From Lithospermum erythrorhizon (lineage: Eukaryota; Streptophyta; Magnoliopsida; Boraginales; Boraginaceae): a stretch of 64,000 nucleotides of DNA. The position numbers and the translations under genes were made by a program. The DNA is taken from positions 1-64,000 of the forward strand of contig JADFUC010000494.1 of the NCBI GenBank assembly GCA_019722365.1, read 5' to 3'. Every line of letters begins with the position of its first letter. Positions within the stretch are counted from its first letter, which is position 1. Below are positions 1 through 12,100 of this stretch, piece after piece. The notes below the pieces were generated by a model. It was not told where the DNA came from and ran no database searches. It saw only the letters and a list, made by a program, of their open reading frames with translations.

Positions 1-1681
1 AAGATGCCGAGAAGAAGTATCGTGTCGGAAAACCAACTCGGAGAGCCAATTCTCACTACTGCTAACTTTTCTAACATTAGCGAGCACATTGAATTGTAGA
101 AGCGATACAATGTGATGAAGCGATCAAGTGGGGAGTTAGCGATGAAAGAGGAGATAGGTCATTGTTAGCCAAACATGGCGTGGGAGTTGGTAAGACCTTT
201 GGAAGCCGAGAGAAGAATGTGCGAGAATAAATGGGTCTACCGAATCCAAGGAGGAGCAGGATGGTAGCAAAGCTATAAAGCTTCGCTTGGTTGTCAAGGA
301 TTCCAAGGAAAGGTGACTGAAATATTCTCACCCCGTAGTCAAGCTTGTGACAATCGGAAGCGTGCGGGATTGAGTAGCGAGATGATCTGCACGCCCGTCG
401 GATGGATGTAAGCTAGCGTTCCCATGGTGATCTAGATGAAGAGTTATTCATGAAGCAACCTCAAGGCTTTGAGGTTAGAGGGAAAGAAGATTTGGTCTGC
501 AAACTTCAGAAGAGCTTGTACGGCTTGAAACAAGCTCCGAGGCAGTGGAATATTACCTTTGATAACTTTATCAAAAGGTTGAAGTTTATCAAGTTGTGAG
601 ACAGAGCCAGCTATTTGTTACATAAGGAAGTTTCAAAAAGATTATGTTATCTTACTTCTTTATGTTGATGATATGTTGATTGTGGGAGCTGATTTGCAAA
701 AGGTGAACATGTTGAAGAAAGAGTTGTCAGTGGGATTTGCGATGAAAGACCTAGGTGAGGCGAAGCAAATTCTGGGGATGAGAATAATCAGAGATCGGGA
801 TTCTCTGAGATTGACACAAGAAGAATACCTGAAGAAGGTAATCAAGCGATTCAACATGCTGGATGCAAAGCCTGTAAGTACCCCGTTAGCTGCTCATTTT
901 CAATTATCGATGCTTGATCACACGAGGCGAAGATGATTTAGAGTATATGGATAAGGTGTCTTATGCTTCTGATGGAGTAGTCTTATGTATGCTATATGGT
1001 ATTACTAGACACGATATTGCACATCTTTGTGTGGGAGTTGTCGATAAATATGCAACCCGAAGGGGGAAACAACATTGGGAAAGGCGTAAAGTGGATTTTG
1101 AGATACGAATGGTAGTCTTTGAAAAATCATATGTTTAAAATAAATCTGAAATGCGAGGGTTAGTGGGATATGTAGATGCTGATAACGGTGGTGATGTTGA
1201 TAGTAGAAAGTCTACTAGTGGATATGTATTCACGTTTGGGGGTACTGCTATTAGCTGGAGATCGAAGTTGCAACCAATAGTAGCATTGTCTAGTTGTGAG
1301 GCAGAATATGTTGCTATGGCGGAAGCCGTGAAAGAGATGATCTGGTTGCAGACTTTCTTGAAAGAACTGAATCTTGAGCATGGATGTAACACCTTGTACT
1401 GTGATAGTCAGAGTGCGATTTATCTGGCTAAAAATCCCGTGTTTCATGCGAGGACAAAGCACATAGGACTGAGGTTCCATTTCATACGTTCTGTATTGGA
1501 GAATGGGGTCCTGAAGCTTGACAAGATTCTGGGAGATCGAAATCCTGCTGATATGTTTACAAAGGTTGTAAGCGGAGAAAATTGAAGTTGTGTTCGACGA
1601 GTTAACCTTCGGGCAGTAGCTCGAGAAGGTCTTCTTCTTAGTAAGTCTTGAAGGCAGTGATTTGGCTTTAGAGTGGGGTAT
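1..1681 (+). pseudogene. Copia (Tnt1/Tork-like) pol remnant: RT and RNase H, 3' half of an upstream tandem unit
   Basis: This is the 3' half of a copia polyprotein, entering from outside the window. The RT active-site box YVDDML is read at about 661-678, followed by the conserved segment containing LGEAKQILGMRI. The RNase H domain is open at 1151-1585, with the motifs [22 protein letters not shown] and KHIGLRFHFIR, ending at NPADMFTKVV. Several stops and frame changes between 1 and 1150 break the reading frame, so it is a dead copy. The stretch matches 4730-6414 almost base for base in order, at an offset of about 4.72 kb, so it belongs to the same family as the next element and shares its LTR at 1682-2342. 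The family assignment rests on the spacing and wording of the RT/RNase H motifs; the Tork/Tnt1 lineage is inferred. Confidence 0.88.
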
Positions 1682-2342
1682 TGATGTTGAAGAGCATTTT
1701 CAAGTGTTTGAAGATGCGAGGGGATCAGACGCCAGGGCCGGGGTCTGGGCAGGGGTCTCGATGCACAAAATGGAGCAGTTGTATGGGCCCGCCGAGACCA
1801 CGAGGTCGCGATGGGGTCTCGGTATCTGTCGATGCGAGATGTGTATAGGCATTAAAGGCCTTGAAGTGCCATCGAGACCCGTCGTATTCGAGACCGGGGT
1901 GTCGATGGGGTCTCGATGAAAGCGATTCAGCTGACATAAAGGAAGGTGATGGTCATAATTTTCTTTATATCTAAAATATTCCAATTCCTCTCTAAATTCC
2001 TTTTGTTCCAAATTCAATAGAGGATTGTTCTCTACTTGATTTGTATCATATATATCATTTTGCTTCATCTAGAATACTAGATTTGTCGTGAAATACTAAA
2101 TTATAATGTATTACTCAATTGGAGAAGCTTAACTTGATAGACTTTGTAACAATCATTGAGAGTACTGGATTTAGTTTCTCTGGCGACAACGGGGCGTACC
2201 TTGAAAGGGGAACCTATATAAAGATGCAATTTATTTACTTTAGGTATTTTCCAATTATTATGCATTCATATTACATTGAGATATTAGGCTCGTAGTGTTG
2301 AGTGTTGATATATCTGTTAGTTATATCGTTCCGTATCTGACA
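1682..2342 (+). repeat. Copia LTR 1, shared by two tandem units
   Basis: The block is matched by 6415-7063. It starts at TG just after a short purine-rich tract (agagtgggg) and ends in ACA next to a primer binding site. Both LTRs carry a run of GGTCTCGATGG-like direct and inverted repeats (here 1725-1925), the shared segment ATTCCAATT..CTCTCTAAATTCC, and a near-terminal segment with GTTGATATAT. The start is inferred from alignment of the two copies and is good to perhaps 20 bases. As it sits between two internal regions, it serves as the 3' LTR of the left unit and the 5' LTR of the right one. Confidence 0.72.
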
Positions 2343-2344
2343 AT

Positions 2345-2355
2345 TGGTATGAGCT
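2345..2355 (+). other. Primer binding site (tRNA-iMet type) of the copia element
   Basis: The sequence TGGTATGAGCT lies two bases after the LTR end. It matches the usual plant copia primer site TGGTATCAGAGCT with a 2-base deletion. This fixes the LTR end and the + orientation of the element. Confidence 0.7.
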
Positions 2356-4660
2356 TGTTGAAACTTGAGTCTGAATATAGTTTATCTAAAATTCAATGGC
2401 AAAATGCGAAGATTAATAGGCATATGCTGTAGATAAATTCGATAGGGTTGATTTAAGCCATTAAATGAACATGGAAAGGTATTTAGCATGGAAAGAAGCT
2501 TCGTAAGCCTTTAGAAGCCATAAATATGATTGAAGAGTGGAGCAGAGCTAGATGAACAAGTCTTGGGTATAGTGAGACCGTGCTTGTCTAGAAGCGTTAT
2601 TGCCAATAGCAGTGAAGGAGACCACGACAAAGAGGCTTGATGATAGCTTTGTCGGGGTTATATGAAAACCATCCATGACATGATAAAATGCGGTTGATGA
2701 AGCAAGCTGTTTCACTTGAGGATCGATGACTAATCGATTACAGGCACCTTAATGATTTCAATAGTTTGATAAATCAATTGTCTACTGTTGAGGTTAACTT
2801 TGAAGATGAATTACAAGCATTAATACTATTAGCATCTTTGCCGGATAGTTGGGAGGCAGATGAGGGGGCTTGTGAGTAATTCGGTCGAGAATGAGAGTTG
2901 CGGCAAGGTGGTCGGCGTGCGTCGAAGTTCGGAAGAATGATGGAGTTGAGAAAGGTTACGCATTAAATGTAGGCGGTAGGAGCGCATGACAAGGAAGCAC
3001 AAGAATAAATAGGGTCAAAGTCAAGAGGAAAAGTAGAATCTAAGTTTGGACGTACTCTTGAGTGCTGGGGATGTGGCAAGACTGGTCACATGTTGCGGCA
3101 ATGCAAGGCATCTGGTAGTCGAGAGGGCAACAAGAACGATGTGAATGTTGTTGATGACTATGCGGATGCTCTACTCTTGTCTGTTGATTGCTCGATAAAT
3201 TCTTGGATTCTTGATTCAGGAGCATCGTTTCATACTACACCCACTCAGGATATAATGTTGAATGCTGTAATTTGGAGATTATAGATCGAGTTCATCTTGC
3301 TAACGGTGAGCCGCTAAAGGTGAAGGTATGGGAGATGTGAACTAGAAGTTGTGTCGAATGGTTCTACACGGAGATTGACTAAAGTGAGGCATGTCTGCAG
3401 AAGGCTGGTGAAGAGTTTGATTTTACGTGAGTGGTGGATGAGGATGGTTGCAATTACATTCGGTGAAGGCAACGGAAGGTAGCTCGGAGTGCAATGGCCT
3501 TGGCCAGTGCCGAGGCTAGATGCGTTGTACCTTGCTGGGGATTCTCAAATGACTATATTTGTTATTGATTACGAAGACAATGTTGTGGCACTGCTTGATT
3601 GGGCCACATGGCGAAAGGTAGTATGAAACTGCTTGTTTCAAATAATGTGATACTGACTCCGTCATTTGATCATCATATGCAGCCAGGCTGCGTTACGGGG
3701 AAGCCGAGAAGAGAGAGAGTCAGTTTTGCTAAAAGCGCGTTGAGCCTAAATACGAGAGGCTTGAGTTGGTTCACACAGTGTTTGAGGGACCGGGCGCACA
3801 TTGGTTTTACGTGGGAGGTCATCTTATTATGTAACCTTCATTGATGATGCGACGAGAAAAGTTGGGTTTATTTCTGAAAAATAAATAAAGTTTATAGAAG
3901 TCTTCAAAAATGGAGAGCTATGGTTGAGAATGAGGCAGGTGAGGTAGAAGTGTTTGAGATCAGACAATGGGGGTAGAATCTGATAAGGATTTCCAAACAA
4001 TATTTATTCACCGAAAATGGAATTAGGATCTTGAAGACTATTCGGGAACACCTTGAGCGGAATAGGCTGAGAGAATGAAACGAGGGCTGAATGAGCGTGC
4101 CGGAAGTATGAGGATTTTGCGTGGATTACCTCAAACATTACGGGCGAGACGCAATCCAATCTTCTTTGCCTTCTTGATAAGCGGAGGGACCTGAGTCCCT
4201 CACGAGATTCGAAATTTCCGAAGAGAGTGGAGTTCTAAGAGGTAGAATTATTCTTTCTTTGAAAGTATTTGATTTGTTTAAGCGTATGTTCATGTTGATG
4301 CAATGCGGAAATAAGCTTGAAGCTAAATCTAACATTTGCTATTTCTTGGTTATGGCGGCAATGAGATGGGATAAAGGTTTAGATTTGAAGAGCAGGAAGA
4401 GTCATTCGAGAAGCAAGAATGTATCAATGAGCAGTGTTATCACAGGCAGAGATAGAAAGTGTTAGAGGAGAGAGAAGTGAAGGAGAATTCTGGCCCGAAA
4501 TACCGAGAGAAAGTCAAATGCGCGGGGAGAGGGGCGCATGTTCGGTTCCTTCCAAAAGGCATGTCTTAGATCATGCCCCTGCTCCTGAAGATCAACCTGC
4601 AGATCCTTTTGCTGATATGCCACCTTTAGAAGAGATGGGTTCGGATGGAGGGGTGTGATG
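2356..4660 (+). pseudogene. Copia (Tnt1/Tork-like) gag, protease and integrase remnants
   Basis: This is the degraded 5' half of a copia polyprotein. A conserved gag segment (ALILLASLPDSW-like) can be read around 2812-2850. A CCHC zinc knuckle (CWGCGKTGHMLRQC) lies at about 3061-3104, and the protease active site (SWILDSGASFHTT) at about 3203-3240. Weak integrase signals follow: a THIDDATRK-like segment at about 3838-3862 and a degraded catalytic core beyond it. Many frame changes and stops separate these pieces, so no complete protein is encoded. The order gag-PR-IN before RT-RNase H is diagnostic for Ty1/copia. The part from about 3900 to 4660 is poorly readable and is assigned mainly by position. 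Confidence 0.75.
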
Positions 4661-6414
4661 CGATGATAACATTACGTCGATGATCAGCGAGGAAGAGATT
4701 GTTCTAGATAGTCATCAAGATGTAGGGAACACGGTCTCGAGAAGAAGTATCCGTGTGGAAAACCTAGAGGTATTCTCCTGCGCTAACTTCTGTTTGTTAG
4801 CGGCAATGACTTTATTGAATTATGTCGAAGAAGTACAATGTGATGAAGGGATCAAGTGGGGAGTTAGCGTGAAGGAGGAGATGGAGTCATTGTTGACAAA
4901 CATGGCGTGGGAGTGACCAGGCCGCTTTGGAAGCGAGAGAAAGAATATTGCGGAATAAATGTGTGTCTGCAGATCAAGGAGGAACGGGATGGTAGCAAAC
5001 GCTATAAAAACAATTTGGTTGTCAAAGGATTCCAACAGAGGGAAGGAATTGACTACACTGAAATATTCTCACCCGTAGTCAAGCTTGTGACAATCGAGTA
5101 TTACGTGATTGGTAGCGAGAGATGATCTGCACCTTCATCAGATGGATGTAAAAACTGCGTTTCTACATGGTGATCTAGATGAAGATTATTCATGAAGCAA
5201 CCTCAAGGCTTTGAAGTTAGAGAGAAAAAGATTTGGTGAGCCCGGAAGAGCTTATGCGGCTTGAGAGCAGCTCCGGTGGAATATTACCTTTGATAACTTT
5301 ATCAAAAGGTTGAAGTTTGTAAGTTGTGAGACCGACCACTGCTGCATACATAAGGAAGTTTCAAAAAGATTATGTTATCTTACTTCTTTATAATTTGACG
5401 ATATATTGATTGTGGGGCGATTTGCAAAAGGTGAACATGTTGAAGAAAGAGTTGTCGGTGGTATTTAGATGAAGACCTAGGTCAATGACAAATTAAAGGA
5501 ATGAGAATAATGAAGTCGAGATTCTCTGAGATTGACACAAAAGAAAGAATACGAAGAAGGTGATAAACAATTCAACATCTTTGGATGCAAAGCACTGTAA
5601 AAGTACCCCGTTAGCTGCTCATTTTCAATTATCAGTACAACATTCACCTGAGACTGAAGATGATTTAGAGTATATGGATAAGGTGCCTTATGCTTCTGCA
5701 GTAGGTAGTCTTATGTATGCTATGGTGTGCACTAGACCTGATATTGCACATGCTGTGGGAGTTGTCAGTAGATATATGTCTAACCCAGGGAGAGAACATT
5801 GGGAAGCTGTGAAGTGGATTTTGAGATACGAATGGTAATCTTTGAAAATCATATGTTTCAAGTAAAATCTGAAATGGGGTTAGTGGGATATGTAGATCTT
5901 TGTGCTTGGTGGTGATGTTGATAGTAGAAAGTCTACTAGTGGATATGTATTCACGTTTGGGGGTACTGCTATTAGCTGGAGATCGAAGTTGCAACCAATA
6001 GTAGCATTGTCTAGTTGTGAGGCAGAATATGTTGCTATGGCGGAAGCTTGAGTGAAAGAATGATGCAGTTTTGTAGACTTTTTCTTGAAAGAACTGAATC
6101 TTGAGCATGGATGTAACACCTTGTACTGTGATAGTCAGAGTGCGATTTATCTGGCTAAAAATCCCGTGTTTCATGCGAGGACAAAGCACATAGGACTGAG
6201 GTTCCATTTCATACGTTCTGTATTGGAGAATGGGGTCCTGAAGCTTGACAAGATTCTGGGAGATCGAAATCCGGCTGATATGTTTACAAAGGTTGTAAAC
6301 AAGGAGAAAACTGAAGTTGTGTTCGACTTCAGTTAACCTTTGGGTAGCTCGAAGGTCTTCTTTAACGAGTGGAAGTCTTGAAGAGCGGTGATTTGAAAAG
6401 GCTTCAAGTGGAAT
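4661..6414 (+). pseudogene. Copia (Tnt1/Tork-like) RT and RNase H remnants, second unit
   Basis: The RT segment ([20 protein letters not shown]) begins near 5008, and the late RT part with SAVGSLMYAM and TRPDIAHAVGVVSRYM is readable at 5560-5838. RNase H follows: [18 protein letters not shown] sequence at about 5925-5960, and an open stretch at 6085-6336 with YCDSQSAI, KHIGLRFHFIR and NPADMFTKVV. Frame changes occur near 5150-5560, 5850-5920 and 6050-6085. The copy parallels 1-1681 and ends in the purine tract just before LTR 2. Like its partner it is clearly non-functional. Confidence 0.85.
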
Positions 6415-7063
6415 TGATGATGTTGAAGGCATTTCGAGTGTTTGAAGATGCGAGGATCGAACGCCGAGACCGGGGTCTCGATAGAGATGCCGATGCCTGG
6501 AAATGGAAGCGGGGCTGTATGGGCCATCGGGGCCACGAGGTCACGATGGGGTCTCGTTACGTCTTATGCGAATGCGTGTATAAGCATTCGAGGCCATCGG
6601 ACCGTCATCGAACCGGGGTCTCGATGGAGGTCTTGATGAAGGCGGTTGGCCCGGCATAAAAAGGGAAGATTAGGTCGTAATTTTCTTTATATCCTAAAAT
6701 ATTCCAATTTCTCTCTAAATTCCTTTTGTTCCAAATTCAATAGAGTTGTTCTCTACTTGATTTATCATCGTATATCATTTTAAAAATTTAAATCATAGAG
6801 TGTAAGATTTGTCGTGAGAGAATACTAAATTATAAAGTATTGCTGATTGGAGAAGCTTAGCTTGATAGGACTTTGTAACAATCACTGAGAGTTCTTTCTA
6901 GTTGATTTCTCAATGACAGGGCGTACCTTGAAGGGGAAACACGTATAAAAGATGGGTGTTATTGCTGATATTTTCGATTGTGTGTTGAATTACATAGAGA
7001 TATTAGACTCGAGAGGAGTTTGGGTGTTGATATATGCATTTGAGTTATAGTTCGTATCTAACA
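6415..7063 (+). repeat. Copia LTR 2 (3' LTR of the second unit)
   Basis: This is the partner of 1682-2342, starting at TG after the purine tract aagtggaa and ending in TAACA. It shares the GGTCTCGAT-rich block, the TTTCTTTATATCC..AAATATTCC segment and the terminal part. The two LTRs differ by many small indels, so the insertion is old or the sequence is noisy. No clean 5-bp target duplication is seen next to its right end. Confidence 0.72.
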
Positions 7064-7250
7064 ATATGAAGTATTAGTGTAGATGTAGAAAATTTACTCC
7101 GATTTAGTGTCGTTACCGGTCCGGTTCGGTCAGATATCACCATAACACGGGCACATGCAGTAGGTTACGGTCCTATAGAGGAACCGGACCGATAATATTT
7201 TCGAATGAAAAAATGGATCCGGACTGGAACCGATAATTATCGGGCGATGA
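7064..7250 (+). repeat. Unassigned spacer with an 11-bp perfect inverted repeat
   Basis: Between copia LTR 2 and the first readable LINE sequence lies about 190 bases with no coding signal. CGGTCCGGTTC at 7117-7127 is the exact reverse complement of GAACCGGACCG at 7181-7191, giving a possible hairpin with a 53-base loop. Similar GGTCCGGTTCGG words recur at the ends of small plant DNA elements, so this may be a transposon end; I could not identify it. Confidence 0.4.
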
Positions 7251-8193
7251 AGGGGTTTAATGACTGTTAGGAAGAGATTGATGTAACTGAAGTCACTAGT
7301 CATGGGTGTACTTTCACTTGGAGTCTCAATTGGAAGGTTAAAGATCCTAGTGTGCAAAAGCTTGATTATGTTTTCTGCAATGAAGCATGGCTGAGAGAGC
7401 TTCCTCAAGGTTCTGTACACTGTCTTCCGCCTGGTATTTCGGATCATGCTCAGTTGGTAATTCAAGTATCACTCATTCTAGGAAGGTCATCCATCTTATG
7501 GAGAGGTATTTAGCAAATCTTGGATAATAGTGGTACCCCTCTTTATTATTTGTTAAGGAAATTGAAGGCTACAAAGCAGGAGTTGAGCTGTATGAATAAG
7601 GAACAGTTCTCTGATTTTGGATAAGGAACAGTATAGTATGTTTGGTGGATAGCTGACTAGGACTATTTTTCTGGAGAGGAATCTGAGGTGTGAAGTAGTT
7701 AGAGTTAGCATAGCGGAGTTGGATTTATTGAAAAGCAAGGCTAGGATGAGATGTCTAGCCAACGGGGATTTTAACACTTCTTTTTTCCATAGATCCATTC
7801 TAGCATCTCGAAATAGACATTAGATTTCTCTCTTGATGGATGATGAGGGGCAGGTGTTCACTGAGCCTCCTGTTGTGAAGGATAAGATTATCAAGTTTTA
7901 TGAGTTCCTATTTACTAGTAAGGGTCCTTCAGGTGAATCACAGAAGATGGCATTAGGAGTTCCATTATGAGATTTGTTCCTGTTGAAGATTTTGAAGCTT
8001 TGGTTGCTCAGTCTATAATGTAGGAGGTTAAGGCATCTTTCTTTAGTATGGAGGTGGCCAAGAGTCATGGACCTGATGGTTTGGGAGTCTAGTTTTACAG
8101 GTTGCACCGGGATAAGATTTGCCATGATGTCCTTGACTCTTTTCAGTATATTTTTGCCACAGGAGATGTCCCTACCATTGTTAATGCTACTAC
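7251..8193 (+). pseudogene. LINE (L1-type) part 1: endonuclease C-terminus to start of reverse transcriptase
   Basis: The sequence reads as the C-terminal part of an AP-type endonuclease, with CTFTWS at about 7308, KLDYVFCNEAW at about 7359 and the closing GISDHAQLV at about 7435. Next come a linker with ANGDFNTSFFH and RT-proximal segments including SHGPDG and FATGDVPTIVN (up to 8185). Several frame changes break it. The next expected motif (LIPK) is missing here and reappears at about 13520, on the other side of the copia insertion. The element is 5'-truncated: no first ORF and no N-terminal endonuclease are present. Confidence 0.8.
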
Positions 8194-8610
8194 TGAAAAA
8201 CGTAGCGGAATTATCTTACAAAGCTCAATTGTTCTCCAATTGAGTTGATTTGATCGATTGTGAAGTTAGGGTTCTTGGCAAATCAAATTGGGGAAAAAAA
8301 TTTGAATAGAAAACTTGGGAAGAATGTTGATATATTTGATTAATTCCCTATACAATTAGCTTTTACATTCTGGTCCCTATTTATACACATATTTAATCAC
8401 CACTCTACTAACACATCAGCTAACTAACTAATACACATCAGCTAACTAACTAATTTGAGTACATAATTAATTGCAGCCGTTGGATCAAAACGATCCCAGC
8501 CGTCGGATCATCTTCACGCGGATCAGCGATGGTCGAGTTCAACCTTGCATGCGCCGTTTCAATTCGCAAGTAATGTGATAAAATCATCAGCTATCAAACC
8601 AGATCTTTCA
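8194..8610 (-). repeat. 3' LTR of the minus-strand copia element
   Basis: It matches 13069-13508 in order, including a 22-bp tandem pair ACACATCAGCTAACTAACTAAT at about 8413-8456 and the segment GCAGCCGTTGGATCAAAACG. It is about 20 bases shorter than its partner because of small deletions near 8515-8575. On the element's sense strand it is preceded by a short purine-rich tract (CTCGAGGGA) at 8611-8620. Confidence 0.85.
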
Positions 8611-8660
8611 TCCCTCGAGATGGAGGTAGGAGAAGAAGGCCATCTTGACCAGTAAACCAC

Positions 8661-9168
8661 TCATGGTACAACCCGGTAATGTTTTTGTAAACACATCAGC
8701 CAACTGTGCTCTGGAAGAGACAAAAACTGGATCAACAAACCCGACTTGTAATGATCTCGAATGAGATGACAATCCATTTCTATGTGTTTTGTCCGTTCAT
8801 GAAAAACTGGATTCTCAATAATATGAATAGCTGATCGATTGTCACACTTCAAGGAGATAGGAAGCAACACCTCTTGACACAAATCCTGCAGAATATAAGA
8901 CATCCACTTAAGCTCACACACAGCCTGCACTCCGATACTCAGCCTCTGCAGTGGATCGACTTCTTGTATCTTTGCTTCTTAGATTTCCAGAAACAAAAGA
9001 CCCAAGCATTACCGAAACCAGTAATAGATCTCATTAGGACAAGTGCCTCAGTACATGCAATAAGCATGTAAGGTAAGATCAGTATTAGCAGCACAATACA
9101 AGCATGAATTGTGTGTCAGTAAATACTTAACCACTCCAATGGTCCTCTGTGGGCCTGCATAAACTGAC
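8661..9168 (-). pseudogene. Copia RNase H (C-terminal part of pol), frameshifted off the main reading frame
   Basis: At 8661-8930 the minus strand reads QAVCELKWMSYILQDL, then CDNRSAIHIIENPVFHERT and KHIEMDCHLIRDH, the conserved end of copia RNase H. Between 8930 and 9168 further RT/RNase H sequence is present in other frames. It is the natural continuation of the polyprotein at 9169-12594 but is separated from it by at least two frame changes. Confidence 0.82.
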
Positions 9169-12100
9169 TTAACAAGTTAACAGAAAAAGTGAGATCCGGC
9201 CTGGAGAATTGAGGTACAACAACCTGCCTACTAATCTTCTGTATATGGTCGGATCAGACAAAACATGAGAATCCTCAACATGTGGATGCCAATCTGATGC
9301 CAAAGGAGTAACTACTGCTTTAGCATCCATCATTTTCATGTCTTGAATAATATCCTTAATATATTTCTGCTGAGTAACAGAACATGCCCTGCTGAATCTA
9401 GCAATTTCCAAGCCAAGAAAATATTTAGCAGTACCCAGGTCCTTGATAGTAAACTGCTCATCAAGAAACCTTTTTACATTCTCCATTGCCTCCTCTGAAC
9501 TGCCTGTGAGCAATATGTCATCCACATAAACAATCAACACCAGAAACACATCAGATGTACTCATAACAAACAAACAATTATCATGGTGAGACTGAGTAAA
9601 ACCATAGGACAAAATCTGAGAAGTGAACTCCTGATTCCATTGCCTGGAAGCCTGCTTCAGGCCATAAAGTGACCTCTTCAATTTGCAAACCTGTGAAGGT
9701 GCTGCTAGCTGATAACCAGGAGGCAAGGTCATATAAATGTCTTCATTCAGATAACCATGTAAGAAAGCATTATTAATGTCAAGCTGGTTCAACTTCCACC
9801 CTTTCACAGCTGCCAAAGCAAGCACCATCCTGACTGTCACTGTCTTTGCCACAGGGGAAAAACTATCAAAATAGTCCACCCCTTCAATTTGATTGTAGCC
9901 CTTTGCTACTAATCTAGCTTTGTACTTATTCACACTGCCATCAGGATTGCATTTCACTCTGTACACCCACTTGCACCCAATAGGCTTATGCCCAGAGGGT
10001 AAAGAAACAACATCCCAGGTCTCATTGGCCTCCAAGGCATCCAACTCACTCTGCATTGCTTCTACCCACTCAGGAAACAACTTTGCTTGATTGTAAGAAT
10101 GAGGTTCCTTGATAACAGATAATTGTGCTACAAAACTAGTGTGTGCAGCAGAGTAAAGAATAGGATTATCACCTAAAGCCACATTATGCACTACATAATC
10201 ACTTAACCACACAGGAGTGGTTTTGATTCTAGATGACTGTCTAGTGACAATAGGGATAGCTGAAGGAACACTAGCAGAAAAAGAATCAACAGATAAGTGT
10301 TCTTGTGTAGAATCTGACACATCTGAAACAATGTGCATATCAGAATGGTGCAAATGTGTGTGATTGCTCAAGCCACCACTTGGATCACCAGAGCCAGAGA
10401 CAGGTTGGACAATATCATCTATGACAGGATCATGAGTGGTAGACACACATGGAAGACAAGTGAGTTCACTAGAAGGAACATGAGATTTAACATCAACAAG
10501 ATGAGACTTATCAAAGCCAGGATGAAAAGGGAAATGATGCTCAAAAAATCTGACATCTCTAGACACAATGACCCTTTTACTATGAAAATCATAGACTTTG
10601 TAACCCTTTTGATCCATGGGATAACCTACAAAAACACCAGGATAGGCTCTTTGATCAAATTTTGTTTTATGTGGATTGTTATTAGAAAAAAAACATAAGC
10701 AGCCAAACACTCTTAATGTTTCCAAATCAGGTGTTTTGTGATATAAAAGTTCATAAGGTGACTTCCACCCTAGACTGGAAGAAGGTAATCTATTTATGAT
10801 ATGTGTAGCAACAAGTATGGCATCTCCCCAGAAATGTATAGGCAAGCTAGATTGAAACATAAGAGCCCTAGCTGTCTGCAACAAGTGTTTATGCTTTCTC
10901 TCAACTATGCCATTTTGATGTGGAGTATAGGGACAAGATTTCTGGTGCAAAATACCATGGCTAGTAAAGAAATTAATGATATCATGATTGACAAATTCAG
11001 TACCATTATCTGTTCTTATGGTCTTGATGGTTTTATCAAACTGTGTTTGCACCATCACAAAGAATTGTTTGATCATTGGACCTACTTGTGTCTTACTTGA
11101 TATCAAAAGAGTCCAAGTGCTTCTACTGTAGTCTTCTACAATGGTCAAGAAATAGGTTGTGCCTGTCCTAGTTTGTGTCTTATAAGGTCCCCACAGATCA
11201 ATATGAACAAGCTGGAAAATATCACTGGAAGAAGAAACACTTTTATTAAAAGATAGTCTCTGTTGCTTAGCAAGAGGACAGACAACACAAGGAATATTAT
11301 TCATGCTATTTACAGAACTCAAAGGAAACATATGCTGCATTACTACCTCTGAGGTATGGCCTAACCTATTGTGCCACACCTTAGCATCAAAGACTTTAAC
11401 TGCATGAACAACAGAATCAGAAGGAACATTTTGCAGAATGCTAGCATACTTTGATACTTCTTGAATACTAAAAGACTTTGAGTTCAGTACATAGAGGCCA
11501 TTGATTTCTTTGGCAACTCCAAGCACCTTCTTGGCCTCAAAGTCTTGTAATAGACAGAAATGAAGAAAGAAAATGAAATGTATGCTAGAAGATGATGATA
11601 ATCTGCTGACAGATAACAGATTACATTTGAATGATGGGATGTAAAGGCAGTCAGACAACTCAATCTTACCATACAGATTCACTATCCCTATAGACTCAAC
11701 TGATTTTATTGTATTATCAGGCAAGTGAACAGGTGTGAATGCATCAACACTATGATAAGATTCAAAAGCTTTAAGATCACTGCACACATGTACTGAAGCA
11801 CCACTATCCAGTATCCAAGACTCTCCCTCTAACAATCTCACATTATTGATATCATGGGAAAGGACACTACCTGCAAAATCTTGATAGTGAGCCAGATTGA
11901 CCTCAAAGCCTGGCTTCTCCCTTCCTTTTTGCACCTTTTCCATCTCCTGCTGCACAAGATTGGCCACCAGCTCCTGCAACTGAGCATTCTTCTGCTCACC
12001 TCCCTCATCTAAAGCCAGTGGATTACCCTGCATCCCTTCCTCATGAAACACAGCATTTACCCTTCCTTTCTGGTAACCAGGAGTAGACCTACTCCCTGTC

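Noticed and set aside
5665..6432. A 255-codon minus-strand open frame
   Set aside because: It is antisense to the copia RT/RNase H remnant, whose motifs read clearly on the + strand.
10333..11100. Plus-strand open frames of 99-121 codons
   Set aside because: They lie antisense to the well supported copia polyprotein and have no protein-like conservation; they are shadows of its codon usage.
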